Origin: Leptospira_A sp046736045 | Lineage (GTDB): Bacteria > Spirochaetota > Leptospiria > Leptospirales > Leptospiraceae | Direction of reading: 5' to 3' | Length of the DNA: 64,000 bases | Assembly (NCBI RefSeq): GCF_046736045.1 | Contig: NZ_CP177134.1 | Coordinates: forward strand, 744,001 to 808,000 | Part shown: one piece after another, positions 54,443 through 63,271 of the stretch | Layout of the letters: each line of letters begins with the position of its first letter | Numbering within the stretch: the stretch's first letter is position 1 | Program-made: the position numbers and the translations under genes | Notes under the pieces: model-generated | The model's database searches: none | What the model was told of the DNA's origin: nothing | The model's input: only the letters and a program-made list of their open reading frames with translations

Positions 54443-55675
54443 CTATCCCGGAAGAGTATGCGATTTTGTCGCAGCCTGCTCCTCCTGCATCATTGCAAGT
54501 GAGCGAAACGGAAACAATGTGATATAACTACCGCTTGTCGGGTTTGCAGATACGGCAGGTGCGGTATCATCTCTCGTGATTGTCAGTGCGTATGAACCGG
54601 TAAATCCGTTATTCGGATTGGTGACGCAAACCCGAACAGTGGTGTTCCCGAGAGCTAAGCTACTTGCATTGAGAGTGGTCAAAGTATTCGAAACCGCAGC
54701 GGTCACCGTTCCATTGGACAATTCACTTCCATCCGTACAGTTCGTCCCTCCGCTTCGGATGCTATAATTTCCATCTATATTGCTCGACCAGGTAAGTAAG
54801 GAAGAATTGATCGCTCCTCCGTTATTGCTTACATAAATGGACGCCAAACTGGCCGTAACACTCGGAACATTGTTATCAATCACATAAGTGTCCGTATGCG
54901 GACTTTCCACATTTCCCGCCAGATCACGGCAAACATATTTGACAACATAAGTCCCGTTCCCACCCGCCCCCACAGTAAAACTAAAATTAGGCGGATTTCT
55001 GATAGTTCCGCTCCTCGGACTGAATGCGGGAACCGTCCCATCGATAGTATAGACAATCTGACTTGGAGCGATATTGTCCGAACAGGATATGGTAACACTG
55101 ATTGCAGAAGGATAGGCTCCTCCCGCAGGAAGAATAGAAGAACTAGGTGCGATTGTATCACTTGCAACTTGACCGAGAATGGGATTGTCAATACGACCAT
55201 CCCCATTGGTATCGAATCCTTGGCCAGGAACCACAGTGACTTGGTTTCCTCCTCCTCCCGGTCCGGTGCTGAGAGCAATTGATCCGTCATTTCCAATCGA
55301 AATATAATAATCAACAATACCATCTCCATTTACATCCACACCGTTGGGAACTCCATCCCCGTCCGAATCGATCAGAATGAGATTAGGCGGTGTTTCATTT
55401 ACGGAACCACTTTCCGAACCGCCACTATGAATCACGATCCCATCGGCAATCCCGTCCCCGTTGGTATCCACAACTGTCCCGGTCACATTTCCCTGGCCTC
55501 CGTTGAGATTCACCGTTTGTCCCGGAGTGAGTGATTTAGCGCTGGTTGTGCTGCCTCCACCGAATAACAAACTTACAGTCGTCATGAATGGCGCCCAGTC
55601 TTCAGGTGCAAGAGGTCCGCAACCGAACAAAGAAAAAGCCAAAAGCAAACAAAATGAGTCTTTTAACATTTTCAT
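54443..55675 (-). pseudogene. Propeller lipoprotein copy B, 5' part (frameshifted)
   Basis: 410 codons. The signal ends AFSLFGC (Cys 19), then GPLAPEDWAPFMTTVSLLFGGG. Asp-rich calcium-binding-like repeats follow (DTNGDGIADG, DSDGDGVPNGVDVNGDGIVDY, DTNGDGRIDN), then a chitobiase-C-like domain (APSSSILPAGGAYPSAISVTISC) and Ig-like segments. Near 54513-54518 one base is missing relative to the sense of copy A: inserting one base after ITL gives VSVSLTCNDAGGAGCDKIAY and joins the next frame. The lesion is at a different site from that of copy A. Confidence 0.75.
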
Positions 55676-55937
55676 AGCGCTACAATGGTATATACCTTTC
55701 AGTGAATATAAAAGGGAAAAAATATTTTTTTGAAAAGATTATCTGTTTGAGTGATCGGTTGGTGGGAGCTGTAATCTGCAGTTAGTCGGAATCGTTGAAA
55801 TGTACGCCTCATTATTACCCTAACGAGACGGATTTGGGGTAAGATTTTTGAAAAGTTAGGTGAAACTATCCAAAGCCACAGGCCAAACTCCTAATAGGTC
55901 ACGGCTTCATCGACCGGGCTGTAGTTATCGAAACTAC

Positions 55938-56399
55938 TTAAGCCTCATTATAAGCTTTTTCAAGTGTAGCAACATCAAGTTTTATCATTTCCATCATGGC
56001 ATCCATTACAGCTTTTACTTTTTTCGGATTGGGATCGTTAATAAGTTCCATGAAACGTCTAGGTACGATTTGCCAAGTTATACCGAATTGATCGGTAATC
56101 CAACCACACTGGAGTGGTTTTGCACCCGCGTTGATAAACTTATTCCAATATTCGTCGACCTCTTCTTGATTCCCACAGTCAACAAAAAGCGAAAAACCAT
56201 TTGAAAACACGAAATATGAACCGCCGTTATATCCCATAAAAAATTGACCTCCGATGACGAATTCGGCTGAGGTAATTGGACCATCGTTGCCAGTGCGAGC
56301 AATGTTTTTTATTTCTGAATCAGGGAACGTTGAAGTATAGAACGCTATTGCAGCCTCAAGTTGATCATTAAACATGAGAAAGGGTGTAATTTTAGACAT
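55938..56399 (-). CDS. VOC-fold (PhnB/glyoxalase-like) protein
   Basis: 153 residues. It begins MSKITPFLMFNDQLEAAIAFYTSTFPDSEI and contains SAEFVIGGQFFMGYNGG, FVDCGNQEEVDEYWNKF and CGWITDQFGITWQIVPRRF, all typical of the PhnB-like / 3-demethylubiquinone-methyltransferase-like group of the vicinal oxygen chelate superfamily. Members bind metal and small molecules; most have no proven reaction. It is a stand-alone gene among small accessory genes, so horizontal acquisition is likely. Confidence 0.85.
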   Translation of the reverse strand: MSKITPFLMFNDQLEAAIAFYTSTFPDSEIKNIARTGNDGPITSAEFVIGGQFFMGYNGGSYFVFSNGFSLFVDCGNQEEVDEYWNKFINAGAKPLQCGWITDQFGITWQIVPRRFMELINDPNPKKVKAVMDAMMEMIKLDVATLEKAYNEA

Positions 56400-56541
56400 A
56401 AATCGACTCCTTTTAATTTTTTTCTAGCAAGTAATAATTGAATCCAATGATTTTAAGTGACGTAATTTTACCATTCACTCCCGAAGCACCAAATTGCAGC
56501 ATAACTGCAATTATGCAAAATGAGTAGAAACTCAATTCTAA

Positions 56542-56560
56542 TAAGAAAAGTCTTTTCTTA
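56542..56560. promoter_or_regulatory. Perfect inverted repeat upstream of the phd relic
   Basis: TAAGAAAAG and CTTTTCTTA are separated by one base, 34 bp before the relic start. It could have been the operator of the lost toxin-antitoxin operon. The rest of 56400-56541 shows nothing recognisable. Confidence 0.4.
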
Positions 56561-56594
56561 ACAACTTGTCAACTTAAATTAGATTTAAGATATT

Positions 56595-56724
56595 ATGAAA
56601 TTATTCTCCGTTGGTGAACTAAAATCTCATTTCTCCGAAGTTCTCGAATATATCAAAAATGTAGAAATATAAGATTTCTGGATTAAAAACTATTTGGTCT
56701 TAATTACCCACTTCGCATAACTAC
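56595..56724 (+). pseudogene. Relic of a phd/vapC toxin-antitoxin pair
   Basis: The first 25 codons (MKLFSVGELKSHFSEVLEY) are the N-terminus of a Phd/YefM antitoxin, colinear with MISVGIRELKSHLSQYIEL of the intact pair at 57539. The frame then stops at 56670. After a short gap GGATTAAAA and CACTTCGCATAACTACACCT match the 3' end of the intact vapC, including its stop codon. Everything between is deleted. The final 20 bases are identical to 58277-58296. Confidence 0.7.
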
Positions 56725-56763
56725 ACCTCACCGCTACGCTACAGACCATTTTTATTAGATTTA

Positions 56764-57066
56764 TTGGATATTTTGATCACTTTAGTTGAGGCTTACGAGA
56801 ACAAACACTTCCCTATTGATGATCCGGATCCTATAGAAGCTTTAAAATCTGTTATGGATGATATGAACATGAAAAGTGTCGATTTGGGAAACCTCATCGG
56901 AGGAAGAAGTAGAGCTACAGAGATTCTTAATAAAAAAAGAAAACTTACATTAGAAATGATTAGGAAGATCAATCAAAACTTAGGCATTCCTACCGATATT
57001 CTCGTGAAAGAATATAAAGTGAAATCCCCTAAGAGTAGATCCAAGAAAACGCCATCCATGACTTAA
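56764..57066 (+). pseudogene. HigA-like helix-turn-helix antitoxin, 5'-truncated
   Basis: About 100 codons in a frame opening with a TTG. DILITLVEAYENKHFPIDDPDPIEALKSVMDDMN matches the middle of HigA-type antitoxins, which usually have some 35-40 residues before this point. The HTH region follows (DLGNLIGGRSRATEILNKKRKLTLEMIRKINQNLGIPTDIL). The missing N-terminus lies exactly where the phd/vapC relic ends, and no higB-like toxin is beside it. It might still be translated from the TTG, but a remnant is more likely. Confidence 0.65.
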
Positions 57067-57137
57067 TTGAATTTACAATTCCCAAACCTCGCATATAACA
57101 ACCTGATTCATCGCGAATTTACCAAAAAACTATAAAT

Positions 57138-57404
57138 ATGAAATTGGAAACAAACCGCAAGGTGATCGGAGGAGTTAGTATCTCGGCAATTAACAAAATA
57201 CATGGGACCGCTGGTGGAGGTATTTGGATTAATGAAAATTTTCACGGAAACGGATATGGCAAAGAAGCATTAGCTGAAAAAATTAGATTTTCATTTGAGG
57301 AATTGGGACTGAGAAGACTAGAGAATGGTTTTTTTGATGAAAATGAATCCTCGAAAATAATACCGACTGCTTACTACTTCGCTTCAAGGCCCAGTTACGG
57401 ATAA
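57138..57404 (+). pseudogene. GNAT acetyltransferase fragment (RimJ/RimL type)
   Basis: 88 codons. VIGGVSISAINKIHGTAGGGIWINENFHGNGYGKEALAEKI holds the acetyl-CoA-binding segment (GNGYGKEA, matching R/Q-x-x-G-x-G/A) of RimJ/RimL-like enzymes, then FEELGLRRLENGFFDENESSKII. Full proteins have about 60 residues before this and a conserved LGF segment after; both are missing, and the last residues look out of frame. A non-functional fragment is most likely. Confidence 0.65.
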
Positions 57405-57503
57405 CATCGGTAAGTCTAGGCGTTAGCCGAAGCCAGCAATTCCATTGCTCTGAAATAGAGTGTAAATAAAAAAAAGGAAATTGCTTTTTCGATTAATTAC
57501 CAT

Positions 57504-57532
57504 TTGACAAAAGTAGTCACAGTAGTCATAAT
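57504..57532 (+). promoter_or_regulatory. Promoter and direct-repeat operator of phd/vapC
   Basis: TTGACA (57504-57509), a 17-bp spacer and CATAAT (57527-57532) form a near-consensus sigma-70-type promoter. The antitoxin ATG at 57539 lies about where transcription should begin, so the mRNA may be leaderless. The spacer holds two tandem copies of AGTAGTCA (57512-57519 and 57521-57528), a likely binding site for the antitoxin. Confidence 0.6.
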
Positions 57533-57538
57533 TGATTT

Positions 57539-57844
57539 ATGATATCTGTTGGAATTCGAGAGCTGAAATCCCACCTTAGCCAATATATTGAATTAGTCAA
57601 AAATGGAGAAAATGTTCTTATCACCGAACATAACAAAGTTGTAGCTGAACTAAAATTTCCTGAAAAAGAAAATTCTAATAATAAACTACAAGAAATATTA
57701 AACAAACTTGCTTTAGAAGGAAAATTAATTCCAGCAAAACGTAAATCTACATTAATTAATAAATTAATTAAATCGAATCCTAACAAAAAAAAGCAAGCAG
57801 ATTGGTGGGCTATGTACCAAGAATCCAAGGAAGATAAGTTCTAA
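57539..57844 (+). CDS. Phd/YefM-family antitoxin
   Basis: 101 residues. MISVGIRELKSHLSQYIELVKNGENVLITEHNKVVAEL is the Phd/YefM DNA-binding fold that dimerises on the operator. The charged tail, rich in Lys and ending ADWWAMYQESKEDKF, is the presumed toxin-neutralising part. The toxin gene starts six bases after the stop. The antitoxin presumably represses the promoter at 57504-57532. A closely related but broken pair lies 0.9 kb upstream. Confidence 0.85.
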   Translation: MISVGIRELKSHLSQYIELVKNGENVLITEHNKVVAELKFPEKENSNNKLQEILNKLALEGKLIPAKRKSTLINKLIKSNPNKKKQADWWAMYQESKEDKF

Positions 57845-57850
57845 TTTAGA

Positions 57851-58288
57851 ATGGTTTACTATATCGAAACCAGTGTCATTCTCTCTATAATTTTAGGTGA
57901 TCATTTTCACGATGAAGCTGTAAAAATCTGGAATGCCCCTGGCGAGAAAGTAAGTTCAATTTTAACTTTGATTGAAGCTACGATCGTGCTCAGACGATTT
58001 TTTAAAAATCAAAAGAAATCTCTTTCATCGCAATGGCTTTCAAAACATGAAAAACAACTCAAAGAACTACTTTCCGAATGTTATTTAATGAAAATTGATG
58101 AGAGCATTCAATCCATCATTGAATTAAAGAAAGAAATTGCTGATTGTAGATCTTTAGATGGTATTCACGTCGCTACTGCAATCTTTCTAAAAGGCGTTAT
58201 GCATCCCTCAAATTTTGCATTTCAGAGCTTTGATCATAGAGTCAACGAAGTTGCTGTAAAATTCGGATTAAAACCGCACTTCGCATAA
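57851..58288 (+). CDS. VapC-like PIN-domain ribonuclease toxin
   Basis: 145 residues. The PIN fold acidic positions are visible: YIETSVIL (Glu 6, where most VapC proteins have Asp), LTLIEATIVL (Glu about 38), CRSLDGIHVATA (Asp about 101) and FQSFDHRV (Asp about 126). VapC toxins cleave RNA, often tRNA or rRNA, when the antitoxin is degraded. The last codons (KPHFA) and stop lie inside the 20-bp sequence also found at the relic. Glu for Asp at the first position is conservative, so activity is still likely. Confidence 0.85.
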   Translation: MVYYIETSVILSIILGDHFHDEAVKIWNAPGEKVSSILTLIEATIVLRRFFKNQKKSLSSQWLSKHEKQLKELLSECYLMKIDESIQSIIELKKEIADCRSLDGIHVATAIFLKGVMHPSNFAFQSFDHRVNEVAVKFGLKPHFA

Positions 58289-58296
58289 CTACACCT
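58277..58296. repeat. 20-bp sequence shared with the phd/vapC relic
   Basis: CACTTCGCATAACTACACCT occurs here, covering the vapC stop codon, and at 56709-56728. The similarity extends only a few bases on either side. It is best explained by common descent of the two toxin genes. Confidence 0.75.
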
Positions 58297-58331
58297 TACT
58301 AACGTTCCCCCTCCCCTACCGTTCAGCAACA

Positions 58332-59651
58332 TCACTCTCTTTTCCCCCATAATAGAAAACCGAGAGTGGAAACCCCAAGTCCACCAAACAAAATTAAGGC
58401 GACCATCGGATTGCTGTATACGACGGAGACCAATGCCACAAGTCCCAAAATCAAAGCAACGATTGCAAGAACCGGATACAAAGGAGCAGTATAAGGTCTC
58501 GGGCGATCCGGTTCCCTTTTTCTCAAAATGAAAAAAGAAATCATACTGATCACATACATCCCGCAGGCTCCCAGGGCGCTCGCGGTAATCAATTCGGAAG
58601 TTTTACCGATAGAAAGCGCCAAAAATCCGACGACTGCACCGATTAACACTGCATTGACGGGAACGTGGGTTTTCGGGCTCAGGTTTCCAAGGAAACCGGG
58701 CAAAAACTTTTCTTTGGACAAAGCATAAATCAAACGGGAATAACCCAAGATAATTCCGAATAAAGAAGCAACCAATCCGAAAAGTCCGATGAAAGTGAAA
58801 ATTCGTGCGATATAAGAATCAATACCATATAACTTTGTCAATACGAAAGAAAGAGGATAATCAAGTCCCGCGACCTCTTTTGTGGAAACCACTCCTGCGG
58901 TTCCTACAAAAACGGAAGAGGCAAGAAAGATAAGCGTTCCTATTCCCGCAGCATAACCTTTGGGAATGTCTTTTTTGGGATCTTTCACTTCTTCGGCGGC
59001 CATCGCCACACCTTCCACCGCTAAAAAAAACCAAATCGCAAATGGAATCGACCGAAAGAAGGAAGAAAAAGAAAACTCGGAAACATTCGAAATTTCAGGA
59101 ATGTATTGCAGTGAAAAATGCGGAAGGATCGCAGCCAAATAAAGAATGAGACCGCAAATCGCAGTGATCGTCACAAACAATTCGAACCTTGCCGTTTGTT
59201 TGACTCCCAATAGGTTGATGACTACAAGGATTCCGAAAAAACCGAACGAAGCGTACAGATCGGAAACGAATGGAAATAAAAAATGGAAGTATCCACCTAA
59301 CGCAGAAGCAATGGCAGGAGGAGCCAAAATAAATTCCGCCAATACGAGAAATCCGCTGATAAATCCACCCAGCCTACCAAGTGCTAAATGAGAATAAGCG
59401 GAAGGCCCTCCCGAATGGGGAATGGATGCGGCAAGCTCCGTAAAACAAAGCGCAAAACAAATATAAAAAACAGCGATGACGATTACCGCAAACGCAAATT
59501 CCCAGAACCCTGCGACAGACCACCCGAGGTTCCAACCGAAATAATCTCCTGAAATCACAAGACCCACTGCAATTCCCCAAAGATGAACAGGGCCTAAGGT
59601 CTTATGAAGACCTGGACTCTCTTTTGATTGTATTTGTTCCGGATGAGTCAA
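58332..59651 (-). CDS. APC-family amino acid/amine permease, ethanolamine-permease-like
   Basis: 439 residues with about twelve hydrophobic helices. The N-terminal LGPVHLWGIAVGLVISGDYFGWNLGWSVAGFW is highly typical of ethanolamine permeases of the Eat type. FTELAASIPHSGGPSAYSHLALG and FAIWFFLAVEGVAMAAEEVKDPKKDIPKG are general APC signatures. It sits in the inner membrane and would import ethanolamine or an amino acid. No ethanolamine ammonia-lyase genes are near it, so the substrate remains open. It is convergent with vapC. Confidence 0.85.
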   Translation of the reverse strand: MTHPEQIQSKESPGLHKTLGPVHLWGIAVGLVISGDYFGWNLGWSVAGFWEFAFAVIVIAVFYICFALCFTELAASIPHSGGPSAYSHLALGRLGGFISGFLVLAEFILAPPAIASALGGYFHFLFPFVSDLYASFGFFGILVVINLLGVKQTARFELFVTITAICGLILYLAAILPHFSLQYIPEISNVSEFSFSSFFRSIPFAIWFFLAVEGVAMAAEEVKDPKKDIPKGYAAGIGTLIFLASSVFVGTAGVVSTKEVAGLDYPLSFVLTKLYGIDSYIARIFTFIGLFGLVASLFGIILGYSRLIYALSKEKFLPGFLGNLSPKTHVPVNAVLIGAVVGFLALSIGKTSELITASALGACGMYVISMISFFILRKREPDRPRPYTAPLYPVLAIVALILGLVALVSVVYSNPMVALILFGGLGVSTLGFLLWGKRE

Positions 59652-59822
59652 GTGTTGCCTCGGGTAGAAAGAATTAGTTCATCGGACAGGAAGAATCAAA
59701 TTAGGTCGAGTAAAGATTTACGGAAATACGAAATGCCATTTAATCGAAATCAGGTGATGCAATAAAATAGAGCTTTTTGTTCGCTAAAACGGCAAGGAGA
59801 TCTTTTCGTATTCAAAACAACG

Positions 59823-60080
59823 ATGATTCTTGTCGGCAGCATCACCGAATGTTTCCTCCTCTACCGTTTGGCAAAATTAAAGCCGGAATCCGCATTCACA
59901 ATTTTTACATATACCGGAATCATCTGGTTTGTAGAAAACATTGCTCTTGATTTTCTGATTTTGATTCCCATGTCCAAGATGTCTGTCGCCGATTACTTCG
60001 TTCAAATCGGACTTCGTTATTTGACGATGATCTTTATCGGGACAACCGTCGGGGCAAGCATCGAAGCTCAGAAAAAATAA
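59823..60080 (+). CDS. Small membrane protein of unknown function
   Basis: 85 residues with three hydrophobic stretches (about 1-16, 25-48 and 60-80). It starts MILVGSITECFLLYRLAKL and ends in a short charged tail EAQKK. No family was recognised. An AAGGAG element stands 26 bases before the ATG, too far for a normal ribosome-binding site, so the true start may differ. It is followed by a good terminator hairpin shared with the convergent pckA. Confidence 0.6.
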   Translation: MILVGSITECFLLYRLAKLKPESAFTIFTYTGIIWFVENIALDFLILIPMSKMSVADYFVQIGLRYLTMIFIGTTVGASIEAQKK

Positions 60081-60100
60081 AGATAAACCCGAATACAAAA

Positions 60101-60127
60101 AAACCCGCATGGATTAGATGCGGGTTT
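60101..60127. terminator. Bidirectional intrinsic terminator
   Basis: AAACCCGCAT and ATGCGGGTTT pair perfectly (10 bp) around a 7-base loop between two convergent genes. On the minus strand the stem runs into TTTTTTT, a strong terminator for pckA; on the plus strand the T run is shorter. Confidence 0.85.
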
Positions 60128-60167
60128 CAACTTCGAAAATACTCGAGTCTTTATCGTTTAATCTAAA

Positions 60168-61763
60168 TTAAGCGACAGGACCGAAAGCACTAAAGTCAAA
60201 TTCTTTCGAACCACCAGTGAGATACTTTTTGTAGTTTTCTACAAATTGTTTCGCAAGGTCGCCCGCTGTTTTGTCATAGTCCGCTTTGTCTTCCCAAGCA
60301 TTGCGCGGATTGAGGATTTGAGAATCAACTCCGGTCACAGCCTTAGGAAAAGAAACTTGGAATACAGGGTGTTTTTCAAACTCGGATTTTTCAATGTTAC
60401 CGTTTAGGATTTCATTGATGATTTGGCGGGTTGCAGGAAGATTCATGCGTTTTCCCACACCATACTTTCCACCTACAAGTCCTGTGTTGATCAGGTAAGC
60501 ATTTACATTATGTTTTTTCATTTTTTCACCGAGCAGTTTTGCGTAGAAAGTCGGATGAAGTGTCATGAAGGCCTGGCCGAAACAAGCTGAGAAAGTTGCT
60601 TGCGGTTCTTTCACACCACGCTCTGTTCCCGCTACCTTTGCAGTATAACCGGATAAGAAGTGATACATCGCTTGTTCGATAGATAGTTTGGAAACTGCAG
60701 GAAGAACACCGTAAGCATCATAAGTTAAAAAGATCACAGTATTCGGGTGACCTGCTTTTGATCCCGGTTGAGTGTTATCAATGTGGAAAATAGGATAAGA
60801 TACACGTGTGTTTTCGGTTTTTGCCGCAGAAGAATAATCCACTTTTTTGGTGGTAGCATCAAATACTACGTTTTCAAGAAGAGCATCTCTTCGGATCGCC
60901 GCATAAATCTCAGGCTCCGTCTTAGGATCGAGATTGATCGTCTTCGCATAACAACCACCTTCAATATTGAAGATACCATTATCGTCCCAACCATGTTCAT
61001 CATCACCGATGAGTTTGCGGTTCGGGTCTGTGGAAAGAGTTGTTTTTCCTGTTCCTGATAAACCGAAAAACAATGCGGAATCTCCATCAGCACCTACGTT
61101 CGCAGAACAGTGCATGGTCAATACGCCTTTGAGAGGCAAGTAGTAGTTCATTACGGAGAAGATACCTTTTTTCATCTCTCCGCCGTATTCCGTTCCACCG
61201 ATGATACAGATCTTTTTAGCAAGATGGAAGATTACAAATACATCGGAGTTCAAACCATGTTCTTTGTACTTTGTATTTTTGTAACCGGAAGCGTTGATGA
61301 TTGTAAATTCAGGAAGTAGGTTTGCCAATTCCTCTTTGGTAGGGCGAAGGAACATGTTTGTGCAAAAATGATGTTGCCAAGCTCTTTCCGTTACCACTCG
61401 AAGGGAGATGCGGGTGTCCGCATTCGTTCCTGCATGACCGTCAAAAACATAAAGTTTTTTATTGTCTAAAAATTTGACTACTTCCGTATAAAGTTCGTTA
61501 AAGATAGCTTCGGAAACCTTTGTATTTACAGGTCCCCACCAAATATTTCCATTGGAAGAAGGTTCATCTACAAAGTATTTGTCTTTAGGAGAACGTCCCG
61601 TAAAAATTCCAGTATCAACCATCACGGTACCGTTGTCAGATACAACGCCTTCTTTGTTGTTGATTTCGTGCTGGTAAATTTCGTCGTAAGATAGGTTATG
61701 GAAGACTTCTGATGGTTTCAGGCCAAGCTCTGCAAGGCCGCGTAAGTTAGTGGATACTGACAT
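60168..61763 (-). CDS. pckA: Phosphoenolpyruvate carboxykinase (ATP)
   Basis: 531 residues, normal for the ATP-dependent enzyme, which converts oxaloacetate and ATP to phosphoenolpyruvate, ADP and CO2 for gluconeogenesis. Motifs seen: TGIFTGRSPKDKYFVDEP near 51-68, GGTEYGGEMKKGIFSVMNYYLP, the P-loop GLSGTGKTTLS near 236-246, LIGDDEHGWDDNGIFNIEGGCYAK, and NTGLVGGKYGVGKRM. It is divergent from glgA with a 70-bp gap, placing gluconeogenesis and glycogen synthesis side by side. Confidence 0.97.
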   Translation of the reverse strand: MSVSTNLRGLAELGLKPSEVFHNLSYDEIYQHEINNKEGVVSDNGTVMVDTGIFTGRSPKDKYFVDEPSSNGNIWWGPVNTKVSEAIFNELYTEVVKFLDNKKLYVFDGHAGTNADTRISLRVVTERAWQHHFCTNMFLRPTKEELANLLPEFTIINASGYKNTKYKEHGLNSDVFVIFHLAKKICIIGGTEYGGEMKKGIFSVMNYYLPLKGVLTMHCSANVGADGDSALFFGLSGTGKTTLSTDPNRKLIGDDEHGWDDNGIFNIEGGCYAKTINLDPKTEPEIYAAIRRDALLENVVFDATTKKVDYSSAAKTENTRVSYPIFHIDNTQPGSKAGHPNTVIFLTYDAYGVLPAVSKLSIEQAMYHFLSGYTAKVAGTERGVKEPQATFSACFGQAFMTLHPTFYAKLLGEKMKKHNVNAYLINTGLVGGKYGVGKRMNLPATRQIINEILNGNIEKSEFEKHPVFQVSFPKAVTGVDSQILNPRNAWEDKADYDKTAGDLAKQFVENYKKYLTGGSKEFDFSAFGPVA

Positions 61764-61833
61764 GGATTTCTCCTAGATTTCAAATCGTGTTTTTCTAGCT
61801 TCCCATTTTGCGAGTCGGTGTCAATAACAGAAT

Positions 61834-63264
61834 ATGAAGATTCTTCACGCAACGGCGGAATATTTTCCCTACATAAAGATGGGGGGTCTTTCGGACATGC
61901 TCGCTTCTTTGTCCAAAGAACAATCACAAAAGCACCAGGTTTCCGTCACTTTGCCACTGATCACGGGCTTAAAAGAAAAGCCCGATTTTACGGGAAAAAC
62001 CTTCCCTGCGATAGCCCAAGATCCTGCCCGAACGAACCCGGTTTTAGAGATTTTGCAGGATTCCTGCTTCCGGGAAGCAAAACTGGGAAGCCTCAAACTC
62101 TATTTTTTCGATTCTCCCCTATTTCGGGACTTGGAAACCATCTATGGAAATAGCGATGAGCATTTTCGATTTGCAGTTTATTCTTATGCCGCTTTCTATT
62201 TAAGCCAAATTCTGGAAGTGGATGTTTTCCATTCCCATGACTGGCATACTGCAATGGCCTGCGTTTTACAAAAATATTCTCCTTCGGGAAAACCATCGGT
62301 ATTTACCATTCACAATCTTGCCTACCAAGGAGATCATCCGCTTTGGATGACCGGTTTTTTGAAAGAAGCACCGTTTTTCCTTCACCCTGAATTTTTATTG
62401 CATGAAGGAAAAACAAATTATATGAAAGCGGGATTACTGTCCGCTGACCAAATAACAACTGTAAGTCCGGGATATAGGAAAGAAACTTTGCAGGATGCAA
62501 ATGGATTCGGACTTTCGGAAGCACTTCGGCGTAGAAAAGAAGATTATACGGGAATCATCAATGGAATTGATCCGGAAGAATGGAATCCTGCAAACGATAT
62601 CCGAATCTTCGAAAGGTTTGATGCCAAAACAAACAAAGAAGGAAAGTTAAAAAACAAAATCGAACTTTATAAGGAAATCGGCCGCCCGTTGGTTGATCCG
62701 ACCCGCCCGCTTGTGGGAATCATAGGAAGACTTACCTATCAGAAAGGTTATTCGCTGTTTTTAAAAAGTTTTGCGGAAAGAAAACATTTATCCCATTATT
62801 ATATTTTCGAAGGGGCGGGAGAAAAGGATTTGGAAAATTCCCTCTTTCATCTTTCCCATACGGAACAAGATCGCATTTATTTTTATAAAGGTTACAGCGA
62901 AGAGCTTGCCCGCAAAATCGAAGCTGCTTCCGATTTTTTTCTGATGCCTTCCCTTTTCGAACCTTGCGGGCTGAACCAACTTTACAGTCATGCATACGGA
63001 ACAATACCGATTGTGTCCAGAGTCGGCGGTTTAAAAGATACCGTAGAGGAATCATCACAAAACAAACATTATACTGGGATCGTGTTCGAACCGAACGATC
63101 CCTCTTCTCTGGGTTATGCATTGGAACGGGCGGAGACTTTATACAAAGATAAAATCAAGTTTTACGAAGTAAGGGAAAATATCATGAAAAAGGACTGGAG
63201 TTGGAAAAACAGAATGGGTGAATACGAAACGGTATACGAAAAAGCGATCAGCAAACATGCGTAA
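61834..63264 (+). CDS. glgA: Glycogen synthase (ADP-glucose type)
   Basis: 476 residues, normal for GlgA. It transfers glucose from ADP-glucose to growing alpha-1,4-glucan in the cytoplasm. The N-terminal KMGGLSDMLASL (13-24) is the K-x-G-G-L substrate loop, slightly varied. HSHDWHTAM, VFTIHNLAYQG, ITTVSPGYRKE, NGIDPEEWNP, IGRLTYQKGYSLF and LFEPCGLNQLYSHAYGTIPIVSRVGGLKDTV are family landmarks, the last being the catalytic E-x7-E region. It is divergent from pckA. Confidence 0.95.
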   Translation: MKILHATAEYFPYIKMGGLSDMLASLSKEQSQKHQVSVTLPLITGLKEKPDFTGKTFPAIAQDPARTNPVLEILQDSCFREAKLGSLKLYFFDSPLFRDLETIYGNSDEHFRFAVYSYAAFYLSQILEVDVFHSHDWHTAMACVLQKYSPSGKPSVFTIHNLAYQGDHPLWMTGFLKEAPFFLHPEFLLHEGKTNYMKAGLLSADQITTVSPGYRKETLQDANGFGLSEALRRRKEDYTGIINGIDPEEWNPANDIRIFERFDAKTNKEGKLKNKIELYKEIGRPLVDPTRPLVGIIGRLTYQKGYSLFLKSFAERKHLSHYYIFEGAGEKDLENSLFHLSHTEQDRIYFYKGYSEELARKIEAASDFFLMPSLFEPCGLNQLYSHAYGTIPIVSRVGGLKDTVEESSQNKHYTGIVFEPNDPSSLGYALERAETLYKDKIKFYEVRENIMKKDWSWKNRMGEYETVYEKAISKHA

Positions 63265-63271
63265 GTAGAAT

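Noticed and set aside
56700..58330. Integron attC sites flanking small accessory genes (CTTCGCATAAC and GTTAG-like segments)
   Set aside because: The shared CTTCGCATAAC segment is the 3' end of two related vapC genes, and no paired R''/R' arms with a foldable centre were found around the genes.
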